Origin: an uncultured Cytophagaceae bacterium
GTDB lineage: Bacteria; Bacteroidota; Bacteroidia; Cytophagales; Spirosomataceae
Assembly: GCA_938008575.1 (NCBI GenBank)
Contig: CALLKB010000084.1
Location: 1 to 5,886 of the forward strand
Direction: 5' to 3'
Length of the DNA: 5,886 nucleotides
Made by a program: the position numbers and the translations under genes. Below the pieces are notes generated by a model. It searched no databases. It saw only the letters and a program-made list of their open reading frames with translations, and was not told where the DNA came from. The first letter of the stretch is position 1. Each line of letters starts with the position of its first letter. Shown here piece after piece: positions 1-5,886 of the stretch.

Positions 1-2
1 CG

Positions 3-2177
3 CTTTACAGCAGCAGCTTTGCCAAAAACATTAAACTGGGCAACTTCGACGATAATCTACCGGAGATTGCGCAGGCCGACTGGATCATGGAGGTCGTCGT
101 GGAAAATTTAGCGATCAAAAAATCGTTGTACGACCGCGTCGAGCAATTCCGTAAACCCGGTACCTTGATTACTTCGAACACTTCAGGCATTCCTATTCAC
201 TTGATGGCAGAAGGACGTTCAGAAGATTTCCAACAACATTTCTGCGGCACACACTTTTTCAATCCGCCTAGGTATTTGCGTTTATTGGAGATTATTCCAA
301 CCGCCAAAACTGACCCTAACATCATTGAATTCCTTTTACAATTCGGTGAAACCCAATTGGGCAAAACGACCGTATTGTGTAAAGACACACCGGCGTTCAT
401 CGCGAACCGCATTGGTGTTTATTCGATGATGCAAACGATGAAGGTTGTTGAGGAATTGGGATTAACAGTCGAGCAAGTGGATAAGTTGACCTCGAAAGTC
501 GTAGGCCGACCGAAATCCGGAACCTTCCGTTTGTCGGATGTCGTGGGTTTAGATACCACGGTTCACGTAGCGAATAATCTGAAGCAAGCATTGACTAATG
601 ATGAAAGCAAGTCGATTTTTGATTTGCCCAACATGCTTCAAAAATTAATGGACAACAAATGGCTCGGCGATAAAACCGGCCAAGGATTTTACAAGAAAAC
701 CAAAGAGGCTGGCAAAACAGTCATCTTGAGTTTAGACTTACAAACATTTGAATACCGCCCGGCGCAGAAGGTTTCTTTTGAGACCTTGGAGCGTACAAAG
801 GCCATCGACAAATTAGCGGATCGCTTTGCAGTCTTATTGGCCGGCAAAGATTTAGCAGGAGAATTTTACCGCAAAACATTTCTAGATGGCTTCCGTTATG
901 CCTCCATGCGCGTACCCGAAATCGCGGATGATTTTGTCAAAATTGACCAAGCCATCTGTGCAGGATTCGGTTGGGAAATGGGCATTTTCGAAACCTGGGA
1001 CGCGATCGGTGTGCAAACGGGAATCGAGCTCATGGCTGCAGAAGGCATTCAACCCGCGGCATGGGTAACGGAAATGCTGCAAGCTGGGCATACAAGCTTC
1101 TACCGAGTTCAAAACGGCGAGCGTCAATATTATGACATTCATAGCAAGTCCTATCAAACCATTCCAGGATCGAATAAGCAGATCAATTTACAAATTCTAA
1201 AACCGACCAAAACCGTTTATAAAAACGACGATGCGAGCATCATCGATATCGGCGACGGCATCATCAACTTGGAATTCCATTCGAAGATGAATACGATGGG
1301 ACAAGGCGTTTTGGAAGGTGTTCAAAAAGCGATTGATCTAGCTGAAAAAGATTACCGTGGATTGGTCATCGGAAATGAAGGCGTTGAAGCGTTCTCGGCA
1401 GGAGCAAATTTGGGCATGCTGTTTATGTATGCAGCCCAACAAGAATTTGATGAAGTCAATCAGATGATTGCCATCTTCCAAAAAACCATGATGCGCGTGC
1501 GTTATTCATCCATTCCGGTGGTAGTCGCTCCGCATACCTTGGCGCTAGGTGGAGGAACAGAGATCAACTTGCATGCCGACAAAATTGTGGCTCATGCGGA
1601 ATTGTACATGGGATTGGTGGAAGTGGGTGTAGGTTTAATTCCAGCCGGTGGGGGTACAAAAGAAATGGCCTTGCGGATGGGCGATGCCCGAAGAAAAGGC
1701 GACGTTGAACTCAACCGTTTGCAAGAAGCCTTCATGAACATAGCTACGGCGCGCGTGAGTACATCGGCGCATGAGGCTTTGGAAATGAATTATTTGCGCA
1801 AGGAAGATCGCATTGTGTTGAACAGAAGCCAACTCATTTCGGAAGCGAAAAAAGAGGCAATCGCATTAGCGGATGCGGGATACGTGCAACAGCAACAAAG
1901 AAGCGATGTTTGGGTAGAAGGAAAACAAGGTTTGGCCTTGTTTAAAGCCGGGATTCAAGGCATGTTGATGGGTAAATACATCTCCGAACACGATGCCTTA
2001 ATCGCAAATAAACTAGCTTATGCGATTTGTGGTGGCGATTTAGATGCACCGCAAATGGTCACAGAAGAATACTTACTCGACTTAGAGCGCGAGGCATTCT
2101 TATCGCTTTCGGGCGAACGCAAAACTTTGGAACGAATCAGTAGCTTATTAAATGGAGGTAAACCTTTAAGAAATTAA
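3..2177 (+). CDS. fadN: Fused 3-hydroxyacyl-CoA dehydrogenase/enoyl-CoA hydratase, 5'-truncated
   Basis: This cytoplasmic beta-oxidation enzyme hydrates trans-2-enoyl-CoA and oxidises the L-3-hydroxyacyl-CoA with NAD+. The reading frame is open from base 3, giving 724 visible residues. Roughly 60-75 N-terminal residues, including the NAD-binding GxGxxG loop, lie off the left edge. An ATG at base 87 is internal, because coding similarity continues upstream of it. The dehydrogenase part comes first: GTHFFNPP carries the catalytic His (window residue 84), with its Glu partner at 96, and KDTPAFIANRIG (127-138) opens the C-terminal dehydrogenase domain. A second dehydrogenase-like helical region lies around 295-350. 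The crotonase domain runs from about 413, with FSAGANL (464-470) and both catalytic glutamates, E520 in GGGTEI and E540 in LVEVGVG, 20 residues apart as in rat enoyl-CoA hydratase. Dehydrogenase-before-hydratase order matches Bacillus FadN, not E. coli FadB. The gene is probably co-transcribed with the thiolase 2 bases downstream. Chain-length preference cannot be read from the sequence. Confidence 0.95.
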   Translation, partial: LYSSSFAKNIKLGNFDDNLPEIAQADWIMEVVVENLAIKKSLYDRVEQFRKPGTLITSNTSGIPIHLMAEGRSEDFQQHFCGTHFFNPPRYLRLLEIIPTAKTDPNIIEFLLQFGETQLGKTTVLCKDTPAFIANRIGVYSMMQTMKVVEELGLTVEQVDKLTSKVVGRPKSGTFRLSDVVGLDTTVHVANNLKQALTNDESKSIFDLPNMLQKLMDNKWLGDKTGQGFYKKTKEAGKTVILSLDLQTFEYRPAQKVSFETLERTKAIDKLADRFAVLLAGKDLAGEFYRKTFLDGFRYASMRVPEIADDFVKIDQAICAGFGWEMGIFETWDAIGVQTGIELMAAEGIQPAAWVTEMLQAGHTSFYRVQNGERQYYDIHSKSYQTIPGSNKQINLQILKPTKTVYKNDDASIIDIGDGIINLEFHSKMNTMGQGVLEGVQKAIDLAEKDYRGLVIGNEGVEAFSAGANLGMLFMYAAQQEFDEVNQMIAIFQKTMMRVRYSSIPVVVAPHTLALGGGTEINLHADKIVAHAELYMGLVEVGVGLIPAGGGTKEMALRMGDARRKGDVELNRLQEAFMNIATARVSTSAHEALEMNYLRKEDRIVLNRSQLISEAKKEAIALADAGYVQQQQRSDVWVEGKQGLALFKAGIQGMLMGKYISEHDALIANKLAYAICGGDLDAPQMVTEEYLLDLEREAFLSLSGERKTLERISSLLNGGKPLRN

Positions 2178-2179
2178 TC

Positions 2180-3355
2180 ATGAACGCATATATCATAGCA
2201 GGTTACCGCACCGCGGTAGCAAAAGCAAACAAAGGTGGATTTAGAACCATGCGACCAGATGATTTGGCGGCAGAGGTAATCAAACATTTAATGGCGCAAG
2301 TTCCTTCCGTGGACCCTGTACTCGTGGAAGATTTAATCGTGGGTAACGCGATTCCAGAAGCAGAACAAGGGATGCAAATGGCACGGTATATTTCCTTATT
2401 GTCACTGCCAAAGAGCGTACCCGGATTCATTATCAACCGCTATTGCGGGTCGGGCTTAGAGGCCATTGCTTTGGCATCTTCCAAAATTGCGGCTGGCATC
2501 GCAGATTGCATCATTGCAGGTGGAACAGAATCCATGAGCATGTTACCTATGATGGGACATAAAACCGTATTGAATTACAACATTGCCTCCGAGCATCCCG
2601 ATTATTACATCGGCATGGGCCTAACCGCCGAGGAAGTTTCCAAAAAATATGAAATCACACGTGACGAGCAAGATGCTTTTGCATTCGCCTCACATCAAAA
2701 AGCGCTAGCCGCACAAGCAGCTGGTCATTTTGATGCATCGATCGTACCCATCAACGTATCTGAAAATTATTTCGATGCAGCATCAGGCAAGAAAAAAACA
2801 AGAACCTGGACTGTTTCCAAAGATGAAGGTCCTCGGGCTGACACAACCATGGAAGCACTCGGAAAATTGAAACCCGTATTCGCCATGGGTGGAACGGTGA
2901 CCGCAGGAAATGCTTCACAGACTTCTGATGGAGCAGCGTTTGTCTTAGTGGTTTCGGAAGCATTTGTCAAACAACATAAATTGGAACCCATCGCACGCAT
3001 GGTAACATATGCCACAGCAGGCGTGGAACCAAGTTTGATGGGAATCGGTCCGGTAGAAGCAATTCCATTGGCTTTGAAAAAAGCTGGACTTTCTTTGCAA
3101 GACATCCAACAAATTGAATTGAATGAGGCTTTTGCAGCTCAATCATTAGCAGTCATGAAGACCTTGGGCATTGACCCGAGCATCGTGAATGTAAATGGAG
3201 GTGCGATTGCTTTGGGGCATCCACTGGGATGTTCGGGCGCTAAATTGTCCATTCAATTATTCGATGAAATGAAACGCCGCAACCAGAAATACGGCATGGT
3301 AACTGCCTGTGTGGGTGGTGGCCAAGGGGTCGCGGGGATTTATGAGCGACTTTAA
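2180..3355 (+). CDS. fadA: 3-ketoacyl-CoA thiolase (acetyl-CoA acyltransferase)
   Basis: This enzyme cleaves 3-ketoacyl-CoA with CoA to acetyl-CoA and a shortened acyl-CoA, the last step of each beta-oxidation turn. It is a cytoplasmic thiolase of 391 residues, normal for the family. The nucleophilic cysteine is C89 in NRYCGSGLEAI. NEAFAA (315-320), H347 in GGAIALGHPLG and the C-terminal acid/base C377 in CVGGGQG complete the active site. GGTESMSMLPM (114-124) resembles degradative FadA proteins. The residue after the nucleophile is Gly, a feature I associate more with biosynthetic acetoacetyl-CoA thiolases, so substrate range is slightly open. The start ATG follows the previous stop after two bases, and the N-terminus (MNAYIIAGYRTAVAKA) aligns with thiolase starts. 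No Shine-Dalgarno lies at usable distance, so translational coupling to the upstream gene is likely. The usual acyl-CoA dehydrogenase partner is not next door. The stop codon borders the palindrome cluster. Confidence 0.96.
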   Translation: MNAYIIAGYRTAVAKANKGGFRTMRPDDLAAEVIKHLMAQVPSVDPVLVEDLIVGNAIPEAEQGMQMARYISLLSLPKSVPGFIINRYCGSGLEAIALASSKIAAGIADCIIAGGTESMSMLPMMGHKTVLNYNIASEHPDYYIGMGLTAEEVSKKYEITRDEQDAFAFASHQKALAAQAAGHFDASIVPINVSENYFDAASGKKKTRTWTVSKDEGPRADTTMEALGKLKPVFAMGGTVTAGNASQTSDGAAFVLVVSEAFVKQHKLEPIARMVTYATAGVEPSLMGIGPVEAIPLALKKAGLSLQDIQQIELNEAFAAQSLAVMKTLGIDPSIVNVNGGAIALGHPLGCSGAKLSIQLFDEMKRRNQKYGMVTACVGGGQGVAGIYERL

Positions 3356-3357
3356 CT

Positions 3358-3377
3358 CCCTAGGCTAAAGCCTAGGG
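3358..3377. repeat. Palindrome P1, first element of the repeat cluster
   Basis: This is a perfect 20-base palindrome, CCCTAGGCTAAAGCCTAGGG, with 9-base arms (3358-3366 and 3369-3377) and AA at the centre. It starts two bases after the fadA stop codon. The flanks TAA and TTA would extend the stem if one T (3357) is bulged. It has the same length and plan as the palindromes at 3396-3415 and 3459-3478 and differs from them by paired changes in the stem. As RNA it would fold into a stable hairpin in the fadA 3' end, and could protect the message or help to end transcription. No T-run follows, so it is not a textbook intrinsic terminator. REP-like intergenic element is the best description; the function is inferred. 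Confidence 0.85.
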
Positions 3378-3391
3378 TTATCAAGTACCTA

Positions 3392-3435
3392 ATAACCCCA
3401 GACTTCAGTCTGGGGCTCTACAGACTTAGTCTGGG
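3392..3435. repeat. 44-base palindromic repeat unit, copy 1
   Basis: This copy matches 3455-3498 at 43 of 44 positions; the only difference is C3406 against T3469. It contains a perfect palindrome CCCCAGACTTCAGTCTGGGG (3396-3415; 9-base arms, 2-base centre), a CTCTA spacer, then a shorter odd palindrome CAGACTTAGTCTG (3421-3433). A further G at 3436 completes a second AGTCTGGGG arm (3428-3436). The left arm 3396-3404 can therefore pair with 3407-3415 or with 3428-3436. In the second case 3407-3412 pairs with 3421-3426 to make one long imperfect stem. A T5 run (3450-3454) lies 13 bases beyond 3436, too far for a standard intrinsic terminator. Confidence 0.92.
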
Positions 3436-3454
3436 GCACATCAACAAACTTTTT

Positions 3455-3498
3455 ATAACCCCAGACTTTAGTCTGGGGCTCTACAGACTTAGTCTGGG
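3455..3498. repeat. 44-base palindromic repeat unit, copy 2
   Basis: This second copy of the unit starts 63 bases after copy 1, leaving 19 bases of AT-rich sequence between them. The main palindrome is at 3459-3478 (arms 3459-3467 and 3470-3478, centre TT) and the shorter one at 3484-3496. The last G of the right arm is replaced by A3499, so the long alternative stem is one pair shorter than in copy 1. It ends 13 bases before the rocD start codon. It would therefore lie in the rocD leader, or overlap its promoter, depending on where transcription begins. Any effect on rocD translation is inference. Confidence 0.92.
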
Positions 3499-3511
3499 AA
3501 ATTCACCAACA

Positions 3512-4729
3512 ATGACATCAACCGATTACATCCGCCTAGAATCTGAATACGGTGCCCATAATTACCATCCCATTCCCGTCGTCCTGACCAAAGGCCTCGG
3601 CGTACATGTTTGGGATGTAGAAGGCAAACAATACTTCGACTTTTTGTCGGCCTACAGCGCCGTCAATCAAGGGCATTGTCATCCGCGCTTAATACAAGCT
3701 ATCACGGATCAAGCCCAAAAACTCACCTTGAGTTCGCGTGCCTTTCACAATGACCAATTAGGATTAACCGAAAAAAAACTCGCAGAGAAATTCGGTTATG
3801 AGAAGGTATTGTTGATGAATACGGGCGTAGAAGCCGGAGAATCCGCAATCAAATTAGCCCGTAAATGGGGGTATGAAGTAAAAGGCATTCCAGCTAATCA
3901 TGCCCAAATCATCGTCGCCGAAGGGAATTTCTGGGGTAGGACCATTGCGGCAATTTCGTCCTCAACGGATCCTAGTAGCTATCACAACTTTGGTCCATAC
4001 GCACCAGGATTTATCAAAATTCCATACAATAATTTACAGGCCTTAGAGGAAAAATTACAAGACCCAAACGTTTCGGCCTACATGGTCGAACCCATTCAAG
4101 GGGAAGCTGGGGTTGTTTTACCCGATGCAGGTTACTTGAAAAAAGCCGCCGACCTGTGCAAAAAACATAAGGTTTTATTCATCGCCGATGAAATTCAAAC
4201 GGGCCTCGGTCGGACAGGCGCGTGGTTAGCTTGCCACCACGAATTCGTTCATCCCGATATTCTATTGTTGGGCAAAGCTTTGTCGGGTGGATTCATGCCC
4301 GTTTCTGCCGTATTATGCAGCGATGAAATCATGCTAACAATTAAGCCCGGCGAACATGGATCAACCTTTGGTGGAAATCCTTTGGCATGTACGGTAGCGA
4401 ATGTGGCCATCGACATTTTGGAAGATGAGGATTTAATTGAGAACGCGGAAAAACGCGGACACCAATTGATGCAATTCCTACAAACGTTAAAAGCCAAAAC
4501 AGCTTTAATCCGTGAAGTGCGAGGAAAAGGTTTATTGTGTGCAATCGAAATCAATACCGACGAAGATAGTCCGGTCGCATGGGAAATATGCATGGATTTT
4601 ATGCGCGCAGGCCTTTTGGCAAAACCAACCCACGGCAATAAAATCCGATTGGCACCACCTTTGACCATTACGAAAACCGAGATGAATCAAGCCTGCGATA
4701 TCATTGAAAAAGTCTTCTTGGGATATTAA
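3512..4729 (+). CDS. rocD: Ornithine--oxo-acid transaminase (ornithine delta-aminotransferase)
   Basis: This PLP enzyme transfers the delta-amino group of ornithine to 2-oxoglutarate. The products are glutamate 5-semialdehyde, which cyclises to pyrroline-5-carboxylate, and glutamate; the reaction links arginine and proline metabolism in the cytosol. The 405 residues are normal for the enzyme without a targeting peptide. The fold type I aminotransferase residues are all present: K255 in GKALSGG forms the Schiff base, and D226 in [13 protein letters not shown] contacts the PLP ring nitrogen. Ornithine aminotransferase-specific residues match the human enzyme as I recall it: Y13 (YGAHNYHP), Y48 ([13 protein letters not shown]), R143 ([15 protein letters not shown]) and E198 (PIQGEAG). 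These separate it from acetylornithine and GABA aminotransferases. ATG 3512 is the only usable start in its frame after the fadA stop. There is no clear Shine-Dalgarno, and a 44-base palindromic repeat ends 13 bases upstream. The stop overlaps that of the convergent dioxygenase gene. No rocA or arginase gene is adjacent. Confidence 0.97.
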   Translation: MTSTDYIRLESEYGAHNYHPIPVVLTKGLGVHVWDVEGKQYFDFLSAYSAVNQGHCHPRLIQAITDQAQKLTLSSRAFHNDQLGLTEKKLAEKFGYEKVLLMNTGVEAGESAIKLARKWGYEVKGIPANHAQIIVAEGNFWGRTIAAISSSTDPSSYHNFGPYAPGFIKIPYNNLQALEEKLQDPNVSAYMVEPIQGEAGVVLPDAGYLKKAADLCKKHKVLFIADEIQTGLGRTGAWLACHHEFVHPDILLLGKALSGGFMPVSAVLCSDEIMLTIKPGEHGSTFGGNPLACTVANVAIDILEDEDLIENAEKRGHQLMQFLQTLKAKTALIREVRGKGLLCAIEINTDEDSPVAWEICMDFMRAGLLAKPTHGNKIRLAPPLTITKTEMNQACDIIEKVFLGY

Positions 4730-5535
4730 TGAATCTCGAAACAACGCATCGAAATTCCCCCGTAAACGAGCTGCTCGTAAGTCGTATAGACTTGCTCGTC
4801 TTTACGTGCCAGCGCCAAACTGTACAACAAGGGAATGTAATGATCTGGTGTAGGAACTGAATAACGTCCACCCGGTGCGCGTTCGTAATCGAGTAATCCT
4901 TCGACGTTTTTGTCGGCAATTAATTTCGCCGACCACACATCAAATTCCTGAGCCCATTCGTAGCCAAAGTTCTCTTGACCCGAGCTCAAATTAGGTACGC
5001 TGGCTTGCAAATTGTGCACAATATTGCCACTTCCTAATATAAGCACCCCTTTTTCACGCAAAAACTGCAATTCACGCGCAAGCGAAATATGGTAAGCTAA
5101 TGGCCGAGAATAGTCAATCGACAATTCGAAACAAGGAATATTATGTTTGGGAAACAAATGACATAACACCGTCCACGCGCCGTGGTCTAAACCCCACTCA
5201 GTCGTAGGCTGCACCGATTTCACCTCGTCTGCTAAGGCGGAAGCAAAGAATGGACTGCCGGGTGCAGGATATTGGAATTGATGTAATTCGCGGGGGAATC
5301 CACCGAAATCATGAATCGTTTCTGGTTGTGGGGAAGCCTGAACAAAAGTTCCTCCACGGGTCAACCAGTGCGCTGAAACAACCAATACAGCCTGTGGTGG
5401 CGCGATAGAAGCACCTAACTGATTCAAAGATTGCGTAAATGGATTGTCCATTAACGCATTCATCGGACTGCCATGCCCGATAAACCAAACGGGCTGACGA
5501 TCCGATGAACGTAATTCAATGGGTAAAATCGACAT
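4726..5535 (-). CDS. ygiD: LigB-fold extradiol dioxygenase, YgiD/4,5-DOPA dioxygenase family
   Basis: The 269-residue protein belongs to the class III extradiol ring-cleavage dioxygenases, the family of E. coli YgiD and plant betalain DODA. These open catechol rings such as DOPA using a non-haem divalent metal. Candidate metal-binding histidines are H21 ([11 protein letters not shown]), H56 (VVSAHW) and H174 (GSGNIVHNL). H118 (GLDHGAW) and H232 (PTPDHYIPL) are the other conserved active-site histidines. [11 protein letters not shown] and [15 protein letters not shown] are hallmark segments of the family. There is no signal peptide, so it is cytoplasmic. The ATG lies two bases after the rho stop and gives a family-typical N-terminus; the two genes are probably co-transcribed. 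The in vivo substrate is unknown in most bacteria, and no pigment, tyrosine or catechol pathway gene is visible here, so a generic aromatic ring-cleavage role is equally possible. The 3' end converges on rocD, and the two stop codons share three bases within TTAA. Confidence 0.93.
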   Translation of the reverse strand: MSILPIELRSSDRQPVWFIGHGSPMNALMDNPFTQSLNQLGASIAPPQAVLVVSAHWLTRGGTFVQASPQPETIHDFGGFPRELHQFQYPAPGSPFFASALADEVKSVQPTTEWGLDHGAWTVLCHLFPKHNIPCFELSIDYSRPLAYHISLARELQFLREKGVLILGSGNIVHNLQASVPNLSSGQENFGYEWAQEFDVWSAKLIADKNVEGLLDYERAPGGRYSVPTPDHYIPLLYSLALARKDEQVYTTYEQLVYGGISMRCFEIH

Positions 5536-5537
5536 GA

Positions 5538-5885
5538 TTAGCGATTCATAGATACCAAGAACTCTTCGTTATTACGCGTACCTTTCATTTGCTGTTGCAA
5601 GAATTCCATGGCCTCTACCGAGTTCATGTCCGACATGTGCTTGCGCAAAATCCAAACGCGTTGCAATACTGCTGGATCCATCAATAGATCCTCACGACGC
5701 GTACCAGAAGCCGTTACATCAATCGAAGGATAAATACGGCGGTTGGCCAATTTACGATCCAATTGCAATTCCATATTACCCGTACCTTTGAATTCCTCAA
5801 AGATTACCTCATCCATTTTCGAACCGGTTTCAATCAAGGCCGTTGCGATGATAGTCAACGAACCGCCATTCTCCACGTTACGAGC
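5538..5885 (-). CDS. rho: Transcription termination factor Rho, C-terminal fragment
   Basis: This is the last 115 residues of Rho, the hexameric RNA-dependent ATPase that releases transcripts; the gene runs off the right edge. A GTG codon at 5876 lies inside the conserved sequence [27 protein letters not shown] and is not a start. The visible part holds the secondary RNA-binding R-loop, TGSKM, with K23 of the fragment matching E. coli K326. It also holds the arginine finger in SGTRRED, with R63 matching E. coli R366; the spacing of 40 residues is the same in both. [11 protein letters not shown] and the terminal [19 protein letters not shown] helix are also typical. The P-loop, Walker B and N-terminal RNA-binding domain are outside the window. 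Rho reads leftward into the dioxygenase gene with a 2-base gap, so the two probably share a transcript. Confidence 0.97.
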   Translation of the reverse strand, partial: ARNVENGGSLTIIATALIETGSKMDEVIFEEFKGTGNMELQLDRKLANRRIYPSIDVTASGTRREDLLMDPAVLQRVWILRKHMSDMNSVEAMEFLQQQMKGTRNNEEFLVSMNR

Positions 5886-5886
5886 C

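Larger units (their letters stand above)
3356..3511 (+). other. fadA-rocD intergenic region with palindrome cluster, stop-free in frame
   Basis: This is the only sizeable non-coding stretch in the window. Five palindromes occupy most of it: 3358-3377, 3396-3415, 3421-3433, 3459-3478 and 3484-3496. I could not assign a convincing promoter; no clear Bacteroidota -33/-7 pair (TTG and TAnnTTTG) is visible, and TATAAC at 3454-3459 alone is too weak. It is exactly 52 codons long, and fadA and rocD are in the same frame with no stop codon between the fadA TAA and the rocD ATG. There is also no ATG, GTG or TTG in that frame, so the rocD start cannot be moved upstream. No riboswitch was recognised. 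Confidence 0.85.

Noticed and set aside
87..89. ATG 87 as the true start of the first gene
   Set aside because: The frame is open to the left edge and encodes conserved dehydrogenase sequence upstream (ADWIMEVVVENLAIK is one continuous motif), so the gene begins outside the window.
2154..2158. GGAGG as Shine-Dalgarno for the thiolase
   Set aside because: It is 21 bases before the ATG, well beyond usable spacing, and lies inside the upstream coding sequence, where it encodes part of NGGKP.
3396..3454. Intrinsic terminator for fadA using the GC-rich hairpin and the T5 run at 3450-3454
   Set aside because: The T-run lies 13 bases after the last possible stem base (3436), not directly after it, so the standard model does not fit. 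Termination here is possible but unsupported.
3392..3498. Minimal CRISPR array (two 44-base direct repeats with a 19-base spacer)
   Set aside because: There are only two copies, the spacer is far too short, each repeat is itself two palindromes, and no cas gene is present. It fits a palindromic intergenic repeat better.
3356..3511. Insertion sequence remnant
   Set aside because: There is no transposase fragment, terminal inverted repeat pair or target duplication. Only short palindromes are seen.
3498..3511. Arginine-repressor (ARG box) site upstream of rocD
   Set aside because: Only a single AATTCA half-like match is visible, with no partner half-site at the right spacing.
4249..4668. 139-residue antisense reading frame within rocD, and the similar 112-residue frame at 2767-3105 within fadA
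   Set aside because: Both lie opposite strongly conserved enzyme sequence, show no recognisable domain, and are expected shadow frames.

Overview
The window looks like chromosomal DNA from a member of the Bacteroidota, with GC in the mid-40s percent by spot count. The assignment rests on gene content, gene order and the absence of usable Shine-Dalgarno sequences at the visible starts. It is an inference and no genus is claimed. Coding density is high: five protein genes fill nearly everything. The only real intergenic space is 156 bases at 3356-3511.

Layout. Positions 3-2177 (+) hold the 3' nine-tenths of a fused 3-hydroxyacyl-CoA dehydrogenase/enoyl-CoA hydratase (FadN-type order), cut by the left edge. 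Two bases later, 2180-3355 (+) is a FadA-type 3-ketoacyl-CoA thiolase. Together they supply the last three steps of each fatty acid beta-oxidation cycle and are almost certainly one operon. A compact cluster of GC-rich palindromes follows, in two related sequence families. It includes a 44-base unit present twice with one mismatch. Positions 3512-4729 (+) encode ornithine aminotransferase (RocD), which converts ornithine to glutamate semialdehyde.

On the opposite strand, rho enters from the right edge (5885-5538, C-terminal 115 residues only). It is followed after 2 bases by a LigB-fold extradiol dioxygenase of the YgiD/4,5-DOPA dioxygenase family (5535-4726). The dioxygenase and rocD converge, and their stop codons overlap in the tetranucleotide TTAA.

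How the genes relate. The fad pair is one metabolic unit. RocD belongs to arginine/ornithine/proline catabolism and is separated from the fad genes by the repeat cluster. Rho and the dioxygenase are probably co-transcribed but have no obvious shared pathway. All five proteins are recognisable families with their catalytic residues intact. The part least explained by ordinary annotation is the palindrome cluster: its two families differ by compensatory changes within the stems, and each 44-base unit can fold in two mutually exclusive ways. I see no phage, transposase, CRISPR, tRNA or rRNA, and no evidence of a novel multi-gene system.
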